64,000 nucleotides of DNA from Sphagnum magellanicum (lineage: Eukaryota > Streptophyta > Sphagnopsida > Sphagnales > Sphagnaceae): positions 20,901,223 through 20,965,222 of the forward strand of contig CM038907.1 of the NCBI GenBank assembly GCA_021904315.1. Direction: 5' to 3'. Each line of letters starts with the position of its first letter. Position 1 is the stretch's first letter. The notes below the pieces were generated by a model. The model had not been told where the DNA came from. It worked only from the letters and a program-made list of their open reading frames with translations, and ran no database searches. This document shows positions 44,801 through 58,374 of this stretch, piece by piece. The position numbers and the translations under genes were made by a program.

Positions 44801-47690
44801 GCAAAAAATAAAGGGAAAACATGATGCAAAGGACATGTATTTGCATTATTAGACATTAGCCAAAATGTAATCATTATGTTTATGACTACATGTGACTTGT
44901 AATCATTTGTAATTAGGTTTGGGAACATTTACAATTATGAGATCAACTTTCAATTATTTTGGTCATTTTTACAACTATGTTGCAACTATTGAAATTTTCA
45001 TCTTATTAGTTGGATTATTTTTAAATATATTTTCATCCATGAATAGGCTGATATTTTGATTAGTTGCAATAGTAACCAAATTAGTATTAGTAACCATATA
45101 TTTTTATGTATGCATTAAAGTTATATTTATGATATATTATATATATAATAAACATATTTTTTCAGTATATGAATTATGCATACATATGTATGTTGTTCAT
45201 ATATTGAATTTGAAAAAAAGATTGAATTTCAAAATTAATAACAAGAGCTGTAACATGTGAAATAATAAGAAAATTAATAATGACAAAATAATTAATCTAA
45301 CTAACCATTAATTACAATAATAATTTAATTAGTTTTATTAATTTATTTTATTATTAAATTTATTTATTTTATTAAAACTATTGAAAAACATTGATTAGTA
45401 TAACTTATAATAGTTATAAAAATGAGATAATAGTAATAATAATAATAATATTATTATTATTACCTATTAACTTTTGTTACTTATAATAATTGATATACAA
45501 CTAATAGGTAAACTAGATTAGGATCATATGGGTATTAGGAAATAGTTGCAAATAACTTGTGACTAAGTTGGTGACACTTGCAATTACAATGTTTAACCCA
45601 TATTTTTTTCCTTTCACTCTTTTCATGTGTAGCATACAATTAAATGCACTAGAAGTTTTCATAGTGCAAAGGATGAACCAATAAAAAAGGCTTAACCTTA
45701 AAGGCTAAAACCCAATATAAAATAAGATTTTTAAAAACTTACTTGATTAACCTTTGCCTACCTACTTACCTCCTTAGGCCTAAACCTTCTTTACCTATCC
45801 ATGTGTTGACATCCTTTTGACTTTAAATTAAACAATCCAAAACTAATTAGTTAATTAAAAATATTAAATATTAAAAAGGGTTTAAACATGTGACATGTTA
45901 CCAAATAATTAGCCTTCAAAAGATAAATGGATACATTTATATGCCAAATGACATTAAATAATTGACCTTAAAAATAAATGAACACAATTTATATCTCACT
46001 TGGAAAAAAAATATTTTACCATGTGTCATATACTAAAACCATACAAAACGGATGATGTGGATTTTTTAAAGATTAAATAAAAATATTCTTTAATATTAAA
46101 AAATGTTGGCACATGGCAACACATCATTTGTTGTTAAGGTGACCAAATTAGTTACATGGAAAATTGTAAATGACAATATGTATATAATAAGTTAAAAGAT
46201 GAAATTAGATTTCTTTGAATTGTTTTTTACATCCACAATCCATGTCGTCTGCGATTATTATATTCAGGGGGGACATTCGTAAAAAAAAGTAGAAAATGCA
46301 TAAGTAAAAATATAGGGTACAATATATAGGTTGTTGCGTAAAAATTATAAGTTAATTAGTTAAAAAATAGGGTACATTTTATTCAAATAATCAATTTAAC
46401 TATAATACAGGGTATGTAATAACCTGAAATAATGGATTATAATTAATATAGGGTGGCTTTAATATGTATATATTAGAAAATTAAATAATAATTGGATGAT
46501 AAAAAATACGTTGGATATTTATCTAATGCCTCCTTTAAAAATGGTCATTTGACATACATAGATCCCAAACTTTACACTAAGTGTCCCCCATAGGCAATTA
46601 CCTTTTGTAGCTTGTCTAGCATGATTAAAAGGATTTTAGTTGTAAATGTTACATGCAACTAAAAATTAATTTCAAAGACAAGTCAAAAAATATTTTCCTC
46701 TACTAATGTTGTTGAATCAATATCCCACAGCCAACCATGGCAACTATATGTCCAATCATTTATATATTTCTTCTATAATTTATATTTTTGAAAATCCTTT
46801 TTTTCATCATTTTGTACCATGTTTTTACCAAGTTGTTGGCTTCAAGATGATCACAGAAAGTAGTCTTATGGTCAATTAGAGCCTAGTCACATACCTCCTA
46901 AAAGAATTCAAAGTTCTATGCCCTAATCTATGAGTAGGGCAAAAGCATGGTTAGGTGACTCAAAAGTGGTGTTTGAGAATCCATAATCTAACAATAATGA
47001 ATTTTTTTGCAGTTTTAACAATTATTAAACCATAAATCCTATAATTATTTTGTGTGCTTTTAATTATACATATTTGTAAACCAACTTATGAAATTATATC
47101 CTTAAACATGTGATTGATCAAAAAATCCATGCAAAAGATTAAAAAATTTAAGATGAAATGGACTTTCGAGGATAAAAATTTACAACAATCACGTCACTTA
47201 AATTTTTTAAAACTTAAAAAATTTATACTAGGAAAGTTTCAATGCATTTCATTAATAAATTCTTCATTTAATGATGCTTTATTTTTTTTAATAAAATTGA
47301 CACTACTTTGACAATTTTTTTAAGTCCAAATTTTTCATTTATTTTGTGTGACAAATGTAATGTTGTCATTTTAACAATTCATTACAAGTCCATAATCTTC
47401 TTAATGTTCATCCAAAAAATTTATGATGATTCCCATTAAAGTCTATGACAACATGAATAATTTAAAAAATTGACAATGTTAATTTTTAATATGGCTTTCA
47501 GTTTTACATTTGCATGTTATCCAAAAAAATTACATGTGTGATAATACAAACAATTCACTTATTCATGCTTTCACCTAGCACTTTTGATAGAATGCCAAAT
47601 CTATTCAATATTTGATTAAAAAATGCAAAAACAATCCTCTCATTACCTAAATCATTTCAAAATGTCTAAAATCAATTCAATCCACTTGGA
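41900..47690. other. Gene-free AT-rich stretch
   Basis: No coding motif. 'cacatgaaaacatgcacaca' appears twice (about 42456 and 42763). 'actca.ttgcaaatca' plus 'aagttca.aaaacaca' at 42485-42525 has a relative at 54449-54500, pointing to a dispersed low-copy repeat. A self-complementary (AAT)n tract lies at about 45432-45463. A 107-codon frame at 42273 has no recognisable feature. Confidence 0.55.
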
Positions 47691-47785
47691 AAATTGTTCA
47701 ATCATTATAGGTTACTTTAATGGTTATTCCTAGGTTAATGTAAGTTAGTCTTTAACTATTCCTTGGCTAGTGTAAGTTGTCTTAA
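47691..47785. repeat. Satellite-family block, left of the MITE
   Basis: 'ataggttactttaatggtta', 'ttcctaggttaatgtaagtt' and similar words. It continues on the other side of the 47786-48438 element, so the element landed in this repeat. Confidence 0.6.
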
Positions 47786-48438
47786 GGGTAAAAACACAAT
47801 CAAAGGAGCCACCCAAGTGAGTGTACACTCTTTAAAACTACATTTTTGTATGATTGAAAAATCACAAGTGAAGCATAATAGTTTGGATTGTCATAATGTT
47901 TTTGGGAATATTTTCCAATAATTACAAATTTTACATGCTCAAAGTTTAACACAAATCAAAAATGGTTTTACATGTTTAAAGCACTGAAATATCAAGAATG
48001 GACAATCCTTGTTTTTTTCAAACATCCTTTTTTTCTACCAAATGTGCACCATTTTTTTTTAAAATTAAAGAGGATTTTAACATTGATGATTAGAAGGGCA
48101 AAAGGACTTGAATTGATGAAAATTATTTTTATAACCAATTTGAACACATTTGGCTCAAAAGTGTTTTAATTGACCCTAAAAATTATTGATTTTGAAAATG
48201 TGCATCTAACAAAATTTGTTCATGTTTATGTGATAGAGGGCATGAATGCATAATATACATGATATAAAATCAAATTTTAGTCAAAATGTATTTATATCTA
48301 AAATGTAGTGTTAAAGGGGGTATTTAAGATACAAATTTTAAAGTTATAAACCAACATAGAAACGACACATGACATGTGCAATCCTTGGAAAAAGGTATTT
48401 CCTTGACACCCTTGGCTCCTTTGAACATGTATTCACCC
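47786..48438 (+). mobile_element. Tourist-like element copy 1, 653 bp
   Basis: Begins GGGTAAAAACACAATCAAAG and ends TTTGAACATGTATTCACCC; both ends carry the inverted core 'CAAAGGAGCCA'. TAA flanks both sides (47783-47785 and 48439-48441). The whole 650 bp recurs in reverse orientation at 54779-55432. The 65-codon frame inside has no transposase motif. Confidence 0.75.
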
Positions 48439-48570
48439 TAAGGCTACTCCTAACTACCATAGGCTAAACTTTTAGGTAATCTTAAGTTAATTTTAAAATA
48501 TGTGTATGATACCATAAACTAAGTTCATAGTTTATTTTTAGGTTATTATAAGTTACTATGAATAAGCCCT
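48439..48570. repeat. Satellite-family block, right of the MITE
   Basis: Words such as 'accataggctaaacttttag' and 'tatgtgtatgataccataaa' are shared with the block at 49680-50110 ('tatgtgtatgataccatagg'). Confidence 0.6.
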
Positions 48571-49679
48571 TTCAATGTCCCTGATAATTAGTTTCAAAAT
48601 GATGATATTACTAGGGAAAATTATTACCTCAAACAAGAGATTGAACTAATAATAATTTACTACATATTAAAACTACGAAAATAAAAGTAAACTTTATATG
48701 AAATGAATAAAAATCATCCATTAGATGATAGTCCACCTTACCCCCATTATTACCCCTTAATGTTATGCAAAAATAGGTAGCAACTTGGTATGCAAACAAA
48801 ATAAAAACAAAAAGGAAATTATATTTAAAAATGTAAGGACAGTAATTTTGCCTTGCAGCATAATTACTACTATAGGGCAACAAAAGGTACCCCTCTCTCT
48901 AGGAAGTAAAATACCTAAAAACTAATACCTTAGAAGGTATATGACTCTCTTGAGACTTTCCTACCTTTTGTCCAAACCTCCTACCATCACCACATGCTCC
49001 TACCATCTATACCACACATTTACTACCTATCAAAAATGAAAACACACAAATTAAACAAGAGAGTCCCAAGAAATATGAGTACCTTTTTATTACTAGAATG
49101 GAGAAGTTCATACCACCATGTCTTTCCCTTATTCTCCATCAATACACCAAAATAAGTAGTAAAAACAATAAAAGAAAACTTAGTGGGCTAGGAAGGAAAA
49201 AATAAAAAAATAAGACAAAGAAGACATAAGGAACAACCTAGAGAGTCTCCACCCAAAAAAGGGAAGAGAGAATTAAAAGAAAAGCAAAAATATAAAATAT
49301 AAAATATAAAGGAAAAAATACCTTAAATTGGAAGGCAAGGGTTAACTTACTCACCCCTCCCCAAGGTCACTTGACCCCTACATACCAATTCCCCCAAAGG
49401 GCAACTAAAAAACCTTCACTAATCTAGTTGGGGATATTTCCCTTCCTAGAATTTTTCGTACCTTCCAACTATTTAATGACTAACTAACATCCACCTTCTA
49501 GACAATTCTGGTTGATTTTCCACCTATCAACCTAAATATTAACTAATTAGTGGGCGTTAATTCCCAAGGGAGATAGTAATGAAAATTACTACCAATAAAG
49601 ACATTTATTGAATTGCCCATCCAATTAATTAAACTAACATCTAGGTTAAGGGAAGATTAACCTTATATCGACAACTACT
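48571..49679. other. Gene-free stretch
   Basis: Low-complexity A-rich text (for example 49140-49320). No gene is supported. Confidence 0.55.
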
Positions 49680-50115
49680 CAAAAATATTCTTAGGCTAGT
49701 GTAGGTTGATGTAGGCTATGTGTATGATACCATAGGTTAAGTTCATACACTAGTCTTAGGTTACCATAGGCTAGATTTTTAAACTAGTCCTATGTTATTC
49801 CTAAGTTATTGTAGGCTATTCTAGGTTATGTTTAGAACACCATAAGTTAATTTTAAATTATTATTAGGCTATTGTACATATGTTATTCTATCCTAGGCCA
49901 TTATTAATTATTATAGGTTTTTCCACCATAGGTTATTTTAATACCCTAGGTAATTTTCAGTTATATTCTAGGCTATTCCACCTTAAATTATTCTAAATTA
50001 TTATAAGTTATTCCACCTTAGGTTATTTCTAGTTATTTTAGGTTATTTCACCCTACTATATTTTAAGTTATTGTACCTTAGACTATTATCGACTATTTTA
50101 CATTAAATCATTTTA
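49680..50115 (-). repeat. Satellite block, same family as window start but inverted
   Basis: Words such as 'aggttatttcaccctac', 'ttccaccttaggttatttct' and 'ttccaccataggttatttta' are the reverse complement of 'aaataacctaaggtgaaat' type words at 1-1440. The array is degenerate, with rough spacing of tens of bases. Confidence 0.7.
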
Positions 50116-50980
50116 TGTTAAGGTTAAATAACCCTAAATAGCCTAAGATAACAAAATATCTATGCATAATTACATATGCATGTGAAAAATAACCATTGCC
50201 ATGTAAATTATCATAATTTGAATTATTCGATATTTTTCACTTAAATTTATTCCATGTATATTCTATATTTGGAAGATAATAAAAACAAAGTCCTTAAGTC
50301 TTATGTTAAAAAAGGAGTACCTTAACCATGAATATGCCCTTAAAGTAAAACTTAGAATAATTTAAAATAGCTAAAGGTATAATAGTCCATAATAATTTAA
50401 GGTATTGAAAGCAACAACATCAAAAGAAACCTATTTATTGTACTAAATTATTTCAATTAGTAATGAATTATGTTAATTAATAATGAAACATCATGAAATT
50501 TACATAAAAATTTGATTTTATAGTGACATAACGTTAACCAAGATGAAATGATTAAACTGTGAAGTGAATTTCTTTCATTTACATAAGGTCCCATAATGAT
50601 TTAGACTATTGCATTGCACCCTGCTTTTGTATTAGTGTTGTGATACTTTTAGTAATTTATGTACATCCATTTTCCACTACATTTGTGCATGTTTGATGTA
50701 GCATGCAAACACCTTACATAAGCATTTTAATTTTTTTCAATTGGTATCACAACTATGTGCCATTTTAATGCCCCACTATTTTCTAAAATTTATATTCTAA
50801 AATTTCATGTTAGGTTAACTTACTAGGAAGGTGAGTCCAAACAATTTTTTTTGGTCATTTACTTTCAACAAAAAAATAATATCTACAATTAAGCAATATA
50901 CTAAATATTGTAACTAGTATGTTTGAATTTTTTTCAAATTTTTGACATGGTAATTAGACTTTTTCAAAAAAGTTGGCAAA
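50116..50980. other. Gene-free AT-rich stretch
   Basis: No motif or ordered repeat supported. Confidence 0.55.
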
Positions 50981-53900
50981 TTGAAAAATAATTAATTAGC
51001 CTAGGTACTATAATATTATATGAAAAATCTCATTACGTAGGTTGATAAATGAACCATATCCCAACATACAAGCTAGCTAGGGCATCTAAGTATCAACATT
51101 TCCAATTCTTTTAACAGCTCTTCTAGGTAATTTAAGTTCAAAAGTGTAATTTCATGTCAACACCATATCATCTACATATAGGACCAACAACACATATTAT
51201 AGTCTTTTTACATAAATTTGTTATAAAAAGTACTATAATCAAAGGAACTCTACACCAATCTCTCTAAGCAAATAAACTCATCTTTCCATAGGTACTAAGC
51301 TCTTTAAGCCTGGTGCAACCCATAAGTTTCCCTCCACCATTCAAAACTGTGGTGTTCCTTCCTTAGCATTATGAACCTTTGAAGTTAAAATATGTACACC
51401 TTTTCTAAGAATTCTCCATTTTTAAAAGTTATATTTACATCTTGATGTTTCTTGTGTCATCCCTATTATAATGCAAGAGGTTTGAGCCATAAGTGTTTCA
51501 TTGTCTCCCATTTGACTATTGGGGAAACATCTTGTAAAGTTTACACCTTTTGGTTGTTTGAATCCCCTTGCAACAAGTCTATCCTAGAAAACTTTTTTTC
51601 TTTCTTTTGTTCATAATTATTTTGGTCTTGCATATACATAAGTGTGTAAGGTAATGGGTATCTTCCTTTGTACTTTCCATAAATTACCATTGTCATCATG
51701 ATTTCAATAATAAATTCATGCTTTTACTTCATGATTTGCTACCACCCTAGTGCCCAATGGTCTTTTCATATATGTTGTGAACTTTTGTCAAATGACTTAG
51801 TGGGAAACATGTAATCTTTCAAGTGCATTATTTGGAGGTCCTATTATTTGTTCTAATATCTCACAATTGGCATTAACACTAGAGTCTTGGTACCTATCAT
51901 TGGTTAGTTTTGATGTAAATGGGGTTGTCTCATTTTTGTCCTCCAAAATTTCTTCTCCTTGAATTTGTTATAAGGAAATTGTCTAAGCCTTTCCACCCCT
52001 CCTTTGCTTGTTTTTGATTTTGTACAAGCTCAGATCCTAATTAGTTGATTGAAAAATTGAAGGAATTCCACTTCTTGGTTTCATCACCTACTTTTGTCAA
52101 AAACCTATAAATCCCATTATACTTTTGTCAAAAATACAATAAAATAGTGTAGACAATTATTTTCCTTGTTAGAGGATTATAACATGCATAAGCTTATGAA
52201 GTGTCATCATACCTTATAAGAATGAAACACTTATGATTTAAATTAGTCAATGTAACTTACCTCACTTACTCTTTGGAGTGTAATCATATGTCATGATGCA
52301 CTTGAAAATGTTGAAAGTTCTAATTCCAAATGAATTTCTCTGTAGTTATTTTTTTATAAATGTCCTCCATTAGCCTAAATGATGGGCTTTTATTTATCAA
52401 GTACATTGTTATGTGAAAACATGAAAAAATATACAAGGAAAATAAGCTACCCAAAGCAAAATCGGGGTCTTTGATTTTTTTCAGTACATTCATTCATGAC
52501 TATTGTAAATAGTAACAATTAAATCTAAAAGTAAATAATTATCATTAATGAATAGTTATAAGGTAACACATTTTATTTCAACTATTTTTTAATTCTAAAA
52601 AAATAGATTTCAAGTAGCTCTATGAAATATTATATAATACAAAAAAAAGGAAACATACTTATGTATGGCATGCACAAAATTACATCTTCATTATAGTCAT
52701 GTTTTGAATTTCTAAAAGTATCATATATACGTTAGAAATATTACAAAAATGCAATACTCATTCTAAGCACTTTTAATCTACTTTTTGAAACACATTTGGA
52801 GAAAAAAAGGTTCCATAATTTTGAACAATGTTGGAAGTCCTTGTAAAATCATGTGTTCTTTTGAACTTAAAATCCTACCAAATTTATTTTTTCATTACTT
52901 TTTGAAAAAATGCCAAGGATTATAAGCAATTTATACTTATCATGTTTAAACCCTATTGTTTTGACCACCAATGTCCAAACCAATAATTTGATAAGCTAGG
53001 TTTTCATGTTTTTTTCTTCAAAAAATGCTATGAATTCATTGCCAAAAAGACCACCTTGATTTTCTTTTCTTTAAACTTTCAAGATCTATTATTTGAAAAC
53101 TTCCAATTTTTCAAAATTTCCTCCCTTGGTTTGCAAAAAGATTCAATCCCTTTTTAAATATATTTTTTGAAAATTATAAAATAGTATTTAGAACCAGTAA
53201 ATGATGTCCATCACAATCAATGGTTCACATAAATTAAATTAAAATGGCCATTTGTTATTGAAGTGCTAAATGAGTGTTGACTTATGGTTTGGGGTCATGA
53301 TAAGTCTTCCTTGTAACACATTTATTGTAACAACTAGCATTAAATTAAGGCATTGCATTTTCTTTAAAGAACATGAAAATGGCCTCTTGTTGATTTAACG
53401 TAAAACACTTTACCTCCAACACTTTCTTGTTAATTTTGTTATCATCACTCATAACACATTCAATTGTGGCACTAGAATCAAAATACTAACTTGTGTCTTT
53501 ATTGTCAAAATTCAACATCATGACAACAATTTCAAACAACTTTTCATTTTTTTCCTTTTGCCAATCCTTCTAATTGTCCACTATCTCTTGCCCTCATGCA
53601 TAACATTGATTTGGTGTCAATTTTGTGGCTAGTTTTAGGTTTTAATATTTTGATATTTGTAAGGACACATGAACCTAAATTCCCTAATGACCAAGATTCC
53701 CACAATTCTTGAAATTGTTTGATCTTTTTTGTATGAAAAAATGCACTATGACAAATCTGTACAAAACTTTAAAAGTCCCTTATGCGTGGTCAATATGAAC
53801 AATTTCATTTTGATTCATCTTGAATTTAACAATATAACAACATTCTTCATTAAAATGAGTACCATTTTATAATCTTATGAAACAAGTAATGTTAAGGATG

Positions 53901-54350
53901 AGTTTAATCATGGGAAATGTTGAAAAAGATAATGTAACACAAATTTAGGCATGTGCATCATAGCTTGTAGCTACCCAATGAGAGTTTCATAACTACTAGC
54001 CAATGCATTTAATATAATAATATGCACAACCTTTCCATCATTCATTCATTTTCCCACATGCACCATCTTTGTGACAAATTTTTTGACAATTCTACAAAAG
54101 CCACTAAATGAAAATTCTATGTGCATTTTCATGGAATACACACAATTCATTAAACTTACAACTTCTTAGAGTTTTGTGTTGTGCAATTAAAAAAGTTGTT
54201 TCAACATCATATTTGGAATAACTTCATGTCTTGGTACAAGAATAATCCAAATCAATATCACCTTGTATTTTTTACTCGTGGTTACATTAATGTCAAGTTC
54301 TTATTGCAAGAGATTTAATTTATTTGAAGTATTTTGTTAATGGAATCCAA
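50981..54350 (-). pseudogene. Degenerate Ty1/copia element, minus strand
   Basis: Read on the minus strand from right to left. Gag-like text VVHIIILNALASSYETLIG (about 53960-54020) comes first. A zinc-knuckle relic NCGNLGH (about 53706-53730) and a protease relic YFDSSATIECVM (about 53460-53500) follow. Reverse transcriptase follows as RLVARGFKQPKGVNFTRCF (about 51530-51590), a worn GLKQ region near 51310 and VLLVLYVDDMVLT (about 51155-51200). Order and spacing match a copia gag-pol. Stops and frameshifts are everywhere and no LTR could be identified. It is clearly older than the plus-strand copia at 5174. Confidence 0.65.
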
Positions 54351-54778
54351 CTTAATTTGAATAGTGTTCTAGCCATTTTTGTGTTTGGTTGCTTATTATA
54401 ATTGGGCTCTTTTATTTAGAGTTTCAAAATTATGTTATGAAATGAAACTCACCTGCAAATCAAGAATCCAAGTTCATAAACCACACACAAAAAACACAAG
54501 CTTGTGTTCGATGATGTTTGTGTGTGTTTTATTTTTATGAATTTGTTAATTTAAATAGTGTTAGTTGCCAATTTTATAACACATGACAATAGGGTTTTGG
54601 TAACTTCCATTAATGAGTATAATTCAAATTAAAAACTCCAAGAGCAAGTTCACCCATGCCTAATTATAATATTTAGGCCTCCAATCCAACAATGTTTATC
54701 ATATCCAAAATGGCTTCAAGTTTACTATTTTCCAATTGTTGCCCATAAATAAAAAAATTAGGACACCAAAACATGAAA

Positions 54779-55432
54779 GGGTGAAAACACAGTTAGAATA
54801 GCTAAAGGCACCAAGGTAAAAGTCTTTTTCCAAGGATTTCACATGACACATGTCATTTTTGTGTTGGTTTATAACTTTAAAATTTGTATTTTGGGTAACC
54901 CCTTTTAACATTGCATTTTAAATATAAATACATTTTGACTACAAATTGATTTTATATCATGTATCTTATGCATTCATGCCCTCTATATCATAAACATGAA
55001 TAACTTTTGTTAAATGCACATTTTCAAAATCCATAATTTTCAAGATCAAAAACATTTTTGAATCAAATTTGCTCAAATCAATTATAAAAATATTTTTTAT
55101 CAGTTTAGGTCCTTTTGCCCTTCTAATCATCAAATTTAAAATCCTATCCAATTTTCAAAAGGAATGGTGCACATTTGGTATAAAAAAAGGACATTTGAAA
55201 AAAACAAAAATTGTCCACTCTTGAGGTTTGAGTGCTTTGAACATGCAAAAACGTTTTTGATTGATGTCAAACTTTGAGCATGTAAACTTTGTAATTAATG
55301 GAAAATGTTTCCAAAAAAATAATGGCAATCCAAGCTATTGTGCTTCATTTATAATCTTTCAAACATACAAAAATGTAGTTTTAAGGAGTGTCCACTCACT
55401 TGGGTGGCTCCTTTGACTGTGTTTTTGCTTGA
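54779..55432 (-). mobile_element. Tourist-like element copy 2, inverted
   Basis: Reverse complement of copy 1 (47786-48438) along its whole length: 'cttgggtggctcctttgact' near 55399 mirrors 'caaaggagccacccaagtg' near 47800, and 'ttggtttataactttaaaat' near 54864 mirrors 'tttaaagttataaaccaaca' near 48336. Its own ends share AAAACACAGT inverted. Flanks are too worn to show the target duplication. Confidence 0.72.
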
Positions 55433-57600
55433 GAGACAAAGTTTAAATAAATTTACTACCTAAACCCATCATTCTATTTAGACAATCAAAAGTAATAATT
55501 ATCATATCGTGTAAAGCCTTTTGTAGGCACTACATCTTGTGCACATATATTAGCCTAAACCCAATTTATTACCCCCAACAAGCATAAACTTGATTGAATT
55601 CCATCCAAAACATATTGCAAAAGGCATCATTAGAAATGTTCTAAGATGTTAAGTTACATTGTGTTTTTTGTACTTAAAATGATTTTGGACCTACCTAATG
55701 AATTTTTTAAAAAACAAAACAAAGGAATCACAACATTTAGCTAAATATTACAAAGGATTTTTTTTATGCATTAGACTTTAAAATAAGTAATGTTGAGAAT
55801 CAATTCTATATGATTGTTTATAAGAATGTAAAACAAAAGTTCACTTAAGGATGAAAATCCTTCAAGGTGTATCACAAGGTGTTTGCACACTATGGTGACC
55901 TTATATGAACGTCCCAATGGCAATTTTTTTTGTATTCCTTAGGTACAAATAAATAAATAAAATAAGATCCATTGAAATTTTTAAAAAATGGATTCACTTA
56001 TCTAAAGCTATCGTAATCAACCTTTCAAAAATGAAATAATCAAATAATCAAAATCATGAATAGCCAATAAATAATGGACTTTTGAGTTTTCCCACATTTT
56101 TTGTCACACCTACAAAACTCATGGATATGGATTTTTATTTTACAATGTGTTAATCTTATGTGTTTGAAACTTTGCGGCATTAAATGAATTATGTTTGGAA
56201 AACCAAAGATCCATTGAATGAATGGAATGTGATTTTAATTTATTATATTATGGACTTTTTAAAATTCCAAAAATTATAATTATTTAAAAAGATTTTTTAA
56301 GCATTAAATTATTTTTTTTGGAAATTGGAAATGGAAAAAAATGTTATTTTCAATATCATTTAAATATTCATATTTAAGCCAATTTTCAACTACACTAGAA
56401 ATGGACTTTGAAAAGGGATTCTAATTTGTCAAAATTGTGACATGCTAATGTGCTTTTGCCCCACACAAGACGAAAAGGGCCTAGTCCTTATCGCAGTCAT
56501 TTTTTACCTTATATTTTGATCCCCATAAAAAATAATGAATCAAAAGTTGTCAAAAACTTTTAAAGGATTATAATTTAAACCATTACAATTCTAGATTTCA
56601 TTATAATCATCCATAAATGTGTTTTTACATGATAAAAAAGGACTAAGCAAAAAAGACAAAAAAGGGTGACATTATGACAAAGTTTTGGTACACCTTAAAA
56701 AAATTGCACCTTTAAAAAAAAATTGTGTTTAATCAATGGGGCACATTTGTTTCCAATGTTCGATTATCAAATCCAAGACTATAAAACAATAGCTTTGCAA
56801 AGTTGCATTTAATGCCCATTGCAACATGATGCAACACCTAAAATATAGGGAATAGGTTACAATAATGTTAATTAATGTGGCTTGTGATGTTGGCCCAAGT
56901 GTGAATTGGTTATCGAACTAATTTTTCTTTTCAAAATCATTTTTTGTAATTTAGTTGAATTTCCAATTTTACAAAACTATTCAAAATTCAACATCTCTTG
57001 ACCTTAGGTCTAAAAAATTTCAAATCACATTGATGAAATCCTACTCACTAATGGCTTTCCAACAATACCAAGATTGTGCCCAAATTCCCCTATAATTCTA
57101 GTTTTGATTTAAATAAAATTTTACTCAACATTCAATAACTTCTCCACTATAAGTTGAAACATTATGAAATCAACTCATTTCACCCCTACATGGAGGTTGT
57201 CCCAATTATACCAAGAGTGTGACAAAAGGCATTGTGGTTTGGAAGATTTCAACACGACAAATAAATAAAACAAACAAACTACCTTCCTTCATAGGTGGAT
57301 GTTTTTCATTTAATTGGAACTACTTGACATGAGTTTCTTATAATAAAAGTCTGAATTTTAAATAATTGTATAATGTTGTTTTCTATGTGTTATGTAACTT
57401 CAGGTTTTCTTTCTTTCACCTTGTGAGGCACAATAAGTATTGTTCTATCTTTTTGTTTTGGTATATGTGTAATAACTTTAGTTGTAGGTTCATGACCAAG
57501 GCATGGGATGAGAGTAAACAGCCAAGTCAATAGGGAGAGCAAAAGTTTGGTGAGGAATGAGGCCATGGAAAAAATTGCTTTGTGCTATTAGTACAAATGC
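55433..57600. other. Gene-free AT-rich stretch
   Basis: No supported gene or structured repeat. Confidence 0.55.
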
Positions 57601-57636
57601 AATAGGAGCTCTTAATGAATCTTGTGAGTTCCAAGG

Positions 57637-57638
<2 letters not shown>

Positions 57639-57669
<31 letters not shown>
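57639..57669. repeat. (CA)n microsatellite
   Basis: About 15 uninterrupted AC dinucleotides followed by a short AT run. Confidence 0.95.
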
Positions 57670-57674
<5 letters not shown>

Positions 57675-58085
57675 GTATAAAATGAATGTGATTTAGAAAA
57701 GTATGTTCTTTTTGAACTGAGTAATCTTTTTGACATTTGGGAAGTTATATTGATGAGGGCTATAATATTATGTGTTCACATGTATTCAGAATTGAAATCC
57801 CATGCAAGGTGTGAATGTTTCTCTATGGCCGTTGGTTTACACTTTTCACAACTAATTTGCAAATCAGAATCAAATCTGTAGGCTGCCCTCTAACCCTAAT
57901 CTAGAGCGTCATAGATACCTAGTATACTAGGTCCCACATCTAAGGCTGGAGTGAATTAGCACCCACCAATGCACCAGTTGCGGATGAGCCCGTTGAGGCC
58001 GTTTTCTGGATGGACGAAAATCCCATCCTCCCTGCCCGATTTTTTTTTTTTTTCCCACCTCTTTTCTACCCCAAAATTTTCCCCC

Positions 58086-58188
58086 GTCCTACCTACCACC
58101 TACCTCCCCCCGTCCTACCTACCACCTACCTCCCCCCTCCTACCTACCACCTACCTCCCCCCTCCTACCTACCACCTACCAACCCCAC
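58086..58188. repeat. 25-26-bp pyrimidine-rich minisatellite, 4 copies
   Basis: Unit 'tcctacctaccacctacctc' plus a C-run, starting at 58087, 58113, 58138 and 58163. A run of 15 T precedes it near 58040. In one plus frame it would encode PTYHLPPP repeats, but this low-complexity stretch is not good evidence for protein. Confidence 0.9.
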
Positions 58189-58374
58189 CCCCCCTCACTC
58201 CATCGCCAGAGCTCCAGAGACCTCGGGCGGCTATGGAGCGGGAGCTGGAGCTGTGGCTGTGGAGCTGGAGCGGTTGGAGCTGGAGCGGAGTTGCTGGAGT
58301 TGGAACGGAGTTGCTGGAGTTGTAGTGGGACCCACGCGCACACGAAAAGGTAAGAAGTCTTCTTCTTTTTCTTG

